From Opitutaceae bacterium EW11 (lineage in GTDB: Bacteria; Verrucomicrobiota; Verrucomicrobiia; Opitutales; Opitutaceae), in contig QAYY01000015.1 of the NCBI GenBank assembly GCA_003054665.1, positions 62,001 to 126,000 on the forward strand: 64,000 bases of DNA, given 5' to 3'. Made by a program: the position numbers and the translations under genes. Of this stretch, positions 59,028 through 64,000 are shown one piece after another. The notes beneath the pieces were generated by a model. It ran no database searches. It had not been told where the DNA came from and saw only the letters and a list, made by a program, of their open reading frames with translations. Numbering within the stretch: the first letter of the stretch is position 1; each line of letters opens with the position of its first letter.

Positions 59028-60230
59028 CTACTCGGATCGAGCCGCGACGCCCCCCGCCGATTGCCCCAGCACCGGGATCGGTGCCTTGCGCTTCGCTGAC
59101 GCCGGGGGCGGCAAAAATGGTTTCTCGAAGAGGAGGTAGAAAAGCCAGCTCGCCACCACGATGAGCGGCAAACCGAGCACCAGCGACACGCCAAACGCCG
59201 CCGGATAGCTGAGCGAGGTCGTGCGGTTCAAAACGAGCCAGACAATCTGAAGCAGGGCCGCGTGAATCAGGTAGAGGCTGAACGAAAACGCTCCGATCCA
59301 GCGCAACGGAGCAAGCTCCACGCCGCCGCGCAGCAGCCCGGACTTCGCGCGACCGAGTCCGGCCAGCAGGGCTGCGGACGCCAGGCCCCAGAACGGATCC
59401 AGGTAGATCCAGAACTTCGATACAACCGTCCAGGGCCCGCGGAACGCGACGACGAGCGGAGGGATCGCCGCCACCGCGGCGATCAGGAACCACCGGCGAG
59501 GGGCCAGGCTGGAGAACGCATTGCGACCATACGCGGCTTCGGCGGCCGCCACCCCCAAGCCGAAGAGAAAGAGGTACTGCGGATTGACGCCCTCGAGGGC
59601 CGTTCCATGCGCCCACCAGCCTAAGCCCAGCCCGATCACGCCCGTGGCGAGGAGCACTGCGTTGATGCCTCGGCGAGCCCAGAGCCAGACGATCCCCGGG
59701 AACAGGAGGTAGATGTGCGACTCGACCGCGATCGACCAGAAGACGTGGTTAATCTGACCGCCGACCTTGGCATAAAACACATCCTGCAGCAGGAGCAGAT
59801 GCGCGAGCAGCCCGCCTCCGGTGACCTGCGTGCTGACATCCCAGTGCGTGCCGGTCTTCTCCCCGATCACCGTCGCGATGAGCAGCAGACAGAGGAGCAG
59901 CGACGCATAATAGGTGGGAACGATTCTCCGGACGCGGCGCTTGAAAAACGTTGCTGCTCCTCCGGTGAGGAGTCCCTGGGCCTTGATCACCGGCAGTGCC
60001 AGGCAGAAGCCCGAAATCACGATGAACGTGTCCACCGCGAAGCGCCCGTAATTGAAGAACCCGATCGCCCCCTTCACGACGGCGCTGTTCGGCAGCACGC
60101 CCCACGGCTGGTAATACTGGAGGATCGCGTGGTGGACCAAGACATAGAGCGCCGCCAACGCCCGCAGGCCGTCGACGTAGTTCACGCGGCCCGCCCCGGC
60201 CGCTCCAGCAGTTGCACCGGCTGTGCGCAC
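59028..60230 (-). CDS. acyltransferase family 3 membrane protein
   Basis: A 400-residue polytopic acyltransferase (OafA/NodX type) that would O-acetylate a surface glycan. Family motifs are 'NYVDGLRALAALYVLVHHAILQYY' (catalytic His in VHHA), 'FFNYGRFAVDTFIVISGFCLALP' and 'FFKRRVRRIVPTYYASLLL'. About ten transmembrane helices follow. The start is GTG at 60230, four bases after the upstream glycosyltransferase-like gene; they are one operon. A Pro/Ala-rich C-terminal tail is present. Confidence 0.9.
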   Translation of the reverse strand: MRTAGATAGAAGAGRVNYVDGLRALAALYVLVHHAILQYYQPWGVLPNSAVVKGAIGFFNYGRFAVDTFIVISGFCLALPVIKAQGLLTGGAATFFKRRVRRIVPTYYASLLLCLLLIATVIGEKTGTHWDVSTQVTGGGLLAHLLLLQDVFYAKVGGQINHVFWSIAVESHIYLLFPGIVWLWARRGINAVLLATGVIGLGLGWWAHGTALEGVNPQYLFLFGLGVAAAEAAYGRNAFSSLAPRRWFLIAAVAAIPPLVVAFRGPWTVVSKFWIYLDPFWGLASAALLAGLGRAKSGLLRGGVELAPLRWIGAFSFSLYLIHAALLQIVWLVLNRTTSLSYPAAFGVSLVLGLPLIVVASWLFYLLFEKPFLPPPASAKRKAPIPVLGQSAGGVAARSE

Positions 60231-60234
60231 GAGG

Positions 60235-61257
60235 TTACGACCTCTTTTCCGCCCAACGCGGCTTGCTGAAATCCAGCCCGATCAGCCGCTGGACCACACG
60301 CTTCGTTTTCTGCGCGCACCATCCGAAACAGCGCCGGATCGGCGCCGTTCGCCAACGCCACTGGTCGGAGAACCGGTATTTGAACGACTCGGTCCCGCCG
60401 GCGTTCATCAGTCGGAAGCGATAGAACAACTCGCGGTTGGGAAACCGATCGTACTGCTGGTGCCCGGACCAGTGAATGAACGGCATGAGCTTTCCGAAAT
60501 CCCGATGTCCGCGCACTCCGAGGCGAAAAGCTCCGTCGAACTCCGCGATCGGGTCCTGATCGCCCCACTGCTTGTCCGCGTAGGCCGAATCCACGTCTGG
60601 AAGGCGTTTCTGCTTCACGCGCGAAACGTCAATCACGTAGTTCCAGAACGACTGATCGATCCTGTCCTCGAAGCCGTCGCGAACCGCCTTCCCTGTCGCG
60701 ACAAACTCCGCGATCTGTTCGAAGGTGAACAATCCCCGGCGCGACATGAAATGCCCGGCGTTGAAACCGGGAGAGCCGAACTCGCGCACCATTTTCTCCC
60801 GGAAAGCCCCTGGGTTGTAGACGCGGTTCATGTCGTTGTCGAACGACAGAAAATCGCACTCGGCCCGATCGAAGACGTCGAAAAGCGACGCGAGGTCGGA
60901 GAGCGCCGCGATGTCGACGTCGAAGTACAGGAACGTCTCCAACGGTCCCCAGAACGCGACGAACTTCCGAAACATGCGGTTGGCGTACGCCGTGTTGTCC
61001 CAAAGGGCGTCCCCCAGCTTTTCCAGCTTCGGCAACGACGGATCCTGCACGATCTTCGCGCCAAACCGGCTCGCCAGCTGCTGCGTGCGTTCGAGGCGAT
61101 CGTCGAACGGGATGATCCAAATCGGAATCTCCCGGTTATAGTGCCGAATGCTCTGCAACGAGCAGTGCAGGAATTCGCCGACACGGTCGTTCGCCAGGAC
61201 GTACACGCCCGCACGACCCTCTTTCACCTGCTGGGCAGAAGACTCGGAGGACAGCAT
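60235..61257 (-). CDS. Npun_R2821-like / GT8-like glycosyltransferase
   Basis: A 340-residue protein of the Npun_R2821/Npun_R2823 group, related to GT8 nucleotide-sugar transferases. The DxD motif is in 'ETFLYFDVDIAALSD', followed by 'GFNAGHFMSRRGLFTFEQIAEF' and a late 'FIHWSGHQQY' histidine motif. Sugar donor and acceptor are unknown. It probably makes a surface saccharide that the downstream acyltransferase modifies. ATG at 61257. Confidence 0.85.
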   Translation of the reverse strand: MLSSESSAQQVKEGRAGVYVLANDRVGEFLHCSLQSIRHYNREIPIWIIPFDDRLERTQQLASRFGAKIVQDPSLPKLEKLGDALWDNTAYANRMFRKFVAFWGPLETFLYFDVDIAALSDLASLFDVFDRAECDFLSFDNDMNRVYNPGAFREKMVREFGSPGFNAGHFMSRRGLFTFEQIAEFVATGKAVRDGFEDRIDQSFWNYVIDVSRVKQKRLPDVDSAYADKQWGDQDPIAEFDGAFRLGVRGHRDFGKLMPFIHWSGHQQYDRFPNRELFYRFRLMNAGGTESFKYRFSDQWRWRTAPIRRCFGWCAQKTKRVVQRLIGLDFSKPRWAEKRS

Positions 61258-61349
61258 GAAGATGGACGCAGCGAGGAAAGCCGGCCCCTCACTCCCCCAG
61301 CAAGCGTATTATTCCAGCTTCGGTGGACCAGACCGGCCCCCCGAATGCG

Positions 61350-62912
61350 TCACTGCGGAAACCGGCGCATCAGCGCGAGCAGCACGCCGTTGGTCCAGCC
61401 AAAGCCGTCCTGGCCGGGATATTCGCCGCCGCCCGCCTCCAGCGAGGCGTTTTCGACGTTGTACTTTTCCATCAGCTTGCCCGTGCGGTTGTAGACGGAA
61501 ACGTTGAGATCGATCCAACGCCGCGCGATCAGCGAGGCCGTCTGGCGGTGCCCGTAACGCTCCAGGCCGACGACCGTGATCCACTCGAGCGGAGCCCAGC
61601 CGTTCGGGCCGTCCCACTGCTGGCCGCTGTGAACGAGCGACGTCACAACGCCGCCCGGTTTCAGAAACCGTTTCTCGATCTGCTCGCGGACGGCGCTCGC
61701 CTGATCCGGCGTCGCGAGGCCGAAGAAGAGCGGGTACAGGCCCGCCAGCGTGAGAACGCCGGTCGTGCGCCCGGACGAGATTCGGTAGTCGCAGAAAAAG
61801 CGTTCGTCCGCCGACCAGCAGTGACTCAGGACCGCATCTTTGCGGCGCCGGGCGGCGGCTTCGAACGGCTTGGCGTCGTCCCCGTGCCCCGCGGCGCGAC
61901 AAGCCCGGGCCAGGGTGGACTCGAGGTGGAAAAGGAGGCAGTTCAGATCGACCGGCACCACATCGAGCACGTCGATCGAAGTCAGGTTCTGCCCGTCGGA
62001 GAACCACCGCGTGCTGAAGTCCCAACCGCTCTCACAGGCAGAACGGATCGCACGGTAAACCTCCGCCGGATCGCGGCCCGAACGCTTGGCAACGTCTTCG
62101 TCGAGGGCAAACGCCTCGGCGCGCGGCGTTGCACCTTGGTCGTAGTAGCGGGAAAGCACGGCGCCGTCGGCAAGCGCGACGCGGTGTTTCGTCGGCGCGG
62201 TCTCGTCGGACCAATACGCATACTCCGCCCGCAGTTCCGGCAGGTACTTCGCGTAGACGGACTCGCCGCCTTTCTCCGCCAGCAGGTCGAGCATGAGCGA
62301 AAAAAACGGCGGCTGAGACCGGCTCAGGTAGTACGTCCGGTTGCCGTTGGGGATGTGCCCGTAGTTACGGATGAGATACGCGAAGTTGTCCATCATCGCC
62401 TGGATCGCGGCCTCCTCTCCGCTCTCCCGCAGTCCGAGCATGGTGAAATAGGAGTCCCAATAGTAGATCTCGCGAAACCGGCCCCCGGGCACGATGTAGG
62501 GGTGCGGCAGCGGGAGGAGCGACGAGCCGGACACCGGGCGGTCCGGCGCGCGTTCGAGGAGCCGCCAGAGTTCGTTGACGTGCTCCACGACGCCCCGCGC
62601 CTTCGGCACGGCCAGGCTGCGGGTTTCGGGAACGAGGAAATTCGTCCCGACAAACGCCGCCAAATCCACAGGCTGCCCAGACCGCTTGGCCGCCGCGTAC
62701 GAGGCGACAATCTCGTCCACGGGGCGCTTGGGAACCGCATCCGGGAACGTCTTTTGGTCGGGGAACACCCTGGCGCGCTGAACGTCGGCGAAAAGCCGGC
62801 CGTAGAGTTCCTCCGGCGCTTTCGGCAAGGCCGATGCCGAGGCGACCACGGCCGTCGCGACCAGCGCGGCGGTCAGCGCGGGAGCGGCGGGTCGGAGTTT
62901 CCGGGATTTCAC
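61350..62912 (-). CDS. treA: periplasmic trehalase
   Basis: A 520-residue GH37 alpha,alpha-trehalase that splits trehalose to two glucose molecules outside the cytoplasm. Signal peptide to about residue 29 (ALTAALVATAVVASASA). Signature 1 is PGGRFREIYYWDSY (142-155), signature 2 is QWDGPNGWAP (432-441). The catalytic acid is predicted at Asp298 (ESGWDFS) and the base at Glu497 (GGGEYPGQDGFG), matching the E. coli pair. It follows the esterase gene by 10 bp, so both form an operon. Confidence 0.95.
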   Translation of the reverse strand: MKSRKLRPAAPALTAALVATAVVASASALPKAPEELYGRLFADVQRARVFPDQKTFPDAVPKRPVDEIVASYAAAKRSGQPVDLAAFVGTNFLVPETRSLAVPKARGVVEHVNELWRLLERAPDRPVSGSSLLPLPHPYIVPGGRFREIYYWDSYFTMLGLRESGEEAAIQAMMDNFAYLIRNYGHIPNGNRTYYLSRSQPPFFSLMLDLLAEKGGESVYAKYLPELRAEYAYWSDETAPTKHRVALADGAVLSRYYDQGATPRAEAFALDEDVAKRSGRDPAEVYRAIRSACESGWDFSTRWFSDGQNLTSIDVLDVVPVDLNCLLFHLESTLARACRAAGHGDDAKPFEAAARRRKDAVLSHCWSADERFFCDYRISSGRTTGVLTLAGLYPLFFGLATPDQASAVREQIEKRFLKPGGVVTSLVHSGQQWDGPNGWAPLEWITVVGLERYGHRQTASLIARRWIDLNVSVYNRTGKLMEKYNVENASLEAGGGEYPGQDGFGWTNGVLLALMRRFPQ

Positions 62913-62922
62913 CGCGGCCTCC

Positions 62923-63828
62923 TCATCTCGAGGGTTTCAGCCAGCCCGAAGCGCGCATCCAGTCCGCCGCGCGATCCGGCCAGGTCGTCACCTCGTCGGC
63001 CGTCCGACGAAGCCCGTATCCGTGCCCTCCCTTTGGATACACGTGCAGCTCTGCCGGCACTTTGGCCCGGCAGAGCACGCCGTAGAAGAGCAAGGCGTTC
63101 TCCACGTGCACGGGATCGTCCTGCGTCTGCACGAGGAACATCGGAGGCGCGTCGTTCGGCTGAACCTCCGGCGGCGTGGCGAAGCCTTTTTCGGAGAGCG
63201 CGAGATAGCCCGGGTAGATCAGGAGCGCGAAGTCGGGCCGGCAGCTCGCCTGGTCCGCCGCATCGATTTCGGGATAGATCCGCTTCTGGTGCTGATTGCT
63301 CAGCACCGCCGCCAGGTGAGCGCCGGCGGAGAAGCCGAGCACACCGATCCGGTGCGGGTCGATCCCCAGTTGTCCAGCGCGGGAGCGGAGAACGCCCAGC
63401 GCGCGTTGCGCATCCTGGAGCGGCGGAACGTGCTGCGCGAGTCCGGCCCTGCGGGGTACCCGATACTTCACCAGCACGCCCGTGACACCGATGGAGTTGA
63501 GCCATTCGCAGACTTCCGTGCCCTCGAGATCGAGCGCCAGAATGCTGTAGCCGCCGCCGGGGAAAACGAGCACCGCGGTGCCGGTGTTTTTTGCCGGCTC
63601 CGGAGAGTAGATCGTGAGCGTCGGCATAGAAACGTTGCCGAGCCGGGTCACGTGCCGGCCCGCCACGAGGCGGTCCGACGGCGTCGTCATGTCGGCTTCG
63701 GGAGGGAGCGGAGCCGTTTCTCCAGGCGCCTTGCCGGGCCAGAGCGCCTCGGCCTTCGGTTCGGCAGCGAGCGCGATCGCGCTCGCGGACATCCACGCAC
63801 ACGTGAGCAAGCACAGCAGGGGTTTCAT
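62923..63828 (-). CDS. exported alpha/beta-hydrolase (acetyl esterase type)
   Basis: A 301-residue exported hydrolase. Signal peptide to about residue 22 (LLCLLTCAWMSASAIALA). The oxyanion region is VFPGGGYSIL, the nucleophile elbow is GFSAGAH, the acid is in 'QTQDDPVHVEN' and the histidine in 'PKGGHGYGL'. This is the BD-FAE/xylan acetyl esterase-like group. It may deacetylate plant polysaccharides, consistent with a saccharolytic lifestyle. ATG at 63828 directly precedes the signal peptide. Confidence 0.9.
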   Translation of the reverse strand: MKPLLCLLTCAWMSASAIALAAEPKAEALWPGKAPGETAPLPPEADMTTPSDRLVAGRHVTRLGNVSMPTLTIYSPEPAKNTGTAVLVFPGGGYSILALDLEGTEVCEWLNSIGVTGVLVKYRVPRRAGLAQHVPPLQDAQRALGVLRSRAGQLGIDPHRIGVLGFSAGAHLAAVLSNQHQKRIYPEIDAADQASCRPDFALLIYPGYLALSEKGFATPPEVQPNDAPPMFLVQTQDDPVHVENALLFYGVLCRAKVPAELHVYPKGGHGYGLRRTADEVTTWPDRAADWMRASGWLKPSR

Positions 63829-63879
63829 GCTCGAAGAGTTTCGCCAATGTTGGCCCGAACCAGGCCGACGCAAGCGGCA

Positions 63880-64000
63880 TTACTTGGCCGCCCGCCTGGA
63901 CGGTCTGTTCCCCTTCTCCGCATCCGGAGCCGGATCCGATCCGCTCTTCCGCGCACCGCAGCTCCCGGCTTCCCGCCACCAGACCGGCCGACTGCGCCAT
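63880..64000 (-). CDS. possible 3' end of an upstream gene (window edge)
   Basis: An open minus-strand frame of 39 codons enters from the right edge and stops with TAA at 63882-63880. It encodes a basic, lysine-ended tail (…PSRRAAK). It lies 51 bases before the esterase start. Basic tails with a TAA end are common in transporter or enzyme C-termini. It is too short to identify and could be noncoding. Confidence 0.3.
   Translation of the reverse strand, partial: WRSRPVWWREAGSCGARKSGSDPAPDAEKGNRPSRRAAK

Noticed and set aside
58199-59164. Plus-strand open frame through the 391-bp gap at 58.6-59.0 kb
   Set aside because: Its ends overlap genes on the other strand and the translation has no recognisable segment.
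1-64000. tRNA, rRNA, IS element, prophage or integron signatures
   Set aside because: Scanned by eye on both strands: no T-loop/GTTCGA context outside the TPP riboswitch, no transposase or integrase, no terminal repeats.

Overview
The window is GC-rich, densely coded bacterial DNA with no rRNA, tRNA, insertion sequence, phage or CRISPR array that I can recognise. It looks like one chromosomal segment of a verrucomicrobial bacterium, most likely Opitutaceae. This placement is inference. It rests on a duplicated C-terminal secretion-type domain typical of secreted Opitutaceae proteins (in the 28.9-30.7 kb gene), DUF1080, DUF6599 and DUF6941 genes, weak or absent Shine-Dalgarno sites, and base composition. 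No marker gene here settles the taxonomy.

Left part (1-19 kb): the 5' two thirds of pyrG, a small membrane protein, a DUF6941 protein, a PfkB sugar kinase, a BamE-like lipoprotein, a YgaP-like membrane protein, a ROK sugar kinase, a rhomboid protease and a sugar-efflux-type MFS transporter. Then comes a compact minus-strand operon arsM - GNAT acetyltransferase - sigZ, a TIM-barrel sugar isomerase, a zinc-type dehydrogenase, three proteins of unknown function, and an ABC exporter pair whose permease has a C-terminal extension. A ClC chloride transporter is translationally coupled to a PTS EIIA protein.

Sensing and uptake (19-32 kb): a 1265-residue hybrid histidine kinase with a periplasmic propeller sensor diverges from a cell-surface signalling set (ECF sigma factor, FecR-like anti-sigma factor, TonB-dependent receptor with an STN signalling domain). 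A secreted repeat protein, a methyltransferase and an acyl carrier protein follow as one unit that ends in a convincing terminator.

Bufferin locus (32-36 kb): a nine-cysteine secreted peptide (BufA2 type), its MNIO/DUF692 maturase, the DUF2063 partner, a DoxX membrane protein, an ECF sigma factor and a membrane anti-sigma-like protein, all on the plus strand. This is a RiPP metallophore (probably copper) operon that seems to carry its own regulators. I consider it the most interesting system in the window.

Right part (36-64 kb): thiM-thiE under a TPP riboswitch whose downstream hairpin contains the thiM ribosome binding site; a DUF362/DUF6599 pair; a large AsmA-like DUF748 protein; a four-gene glycosyltransferase/sulfotransferase operon. 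Next is an SPFH protein plus Arc-type repressor module with an 11-bp-phased repeat array upstream. It is followed by an aldo/keto reductase, an MFS transporter, a DUF1080 hydrolase, a methyltransferase and a carboxylesterase. The end holds a DNA-binding-domain/EIIA fusion, a YCII-ECF sigma pair, a polytopic membrane protein, a GT8-like protein with an acyltransferase, and an esterase-trehalase operon.
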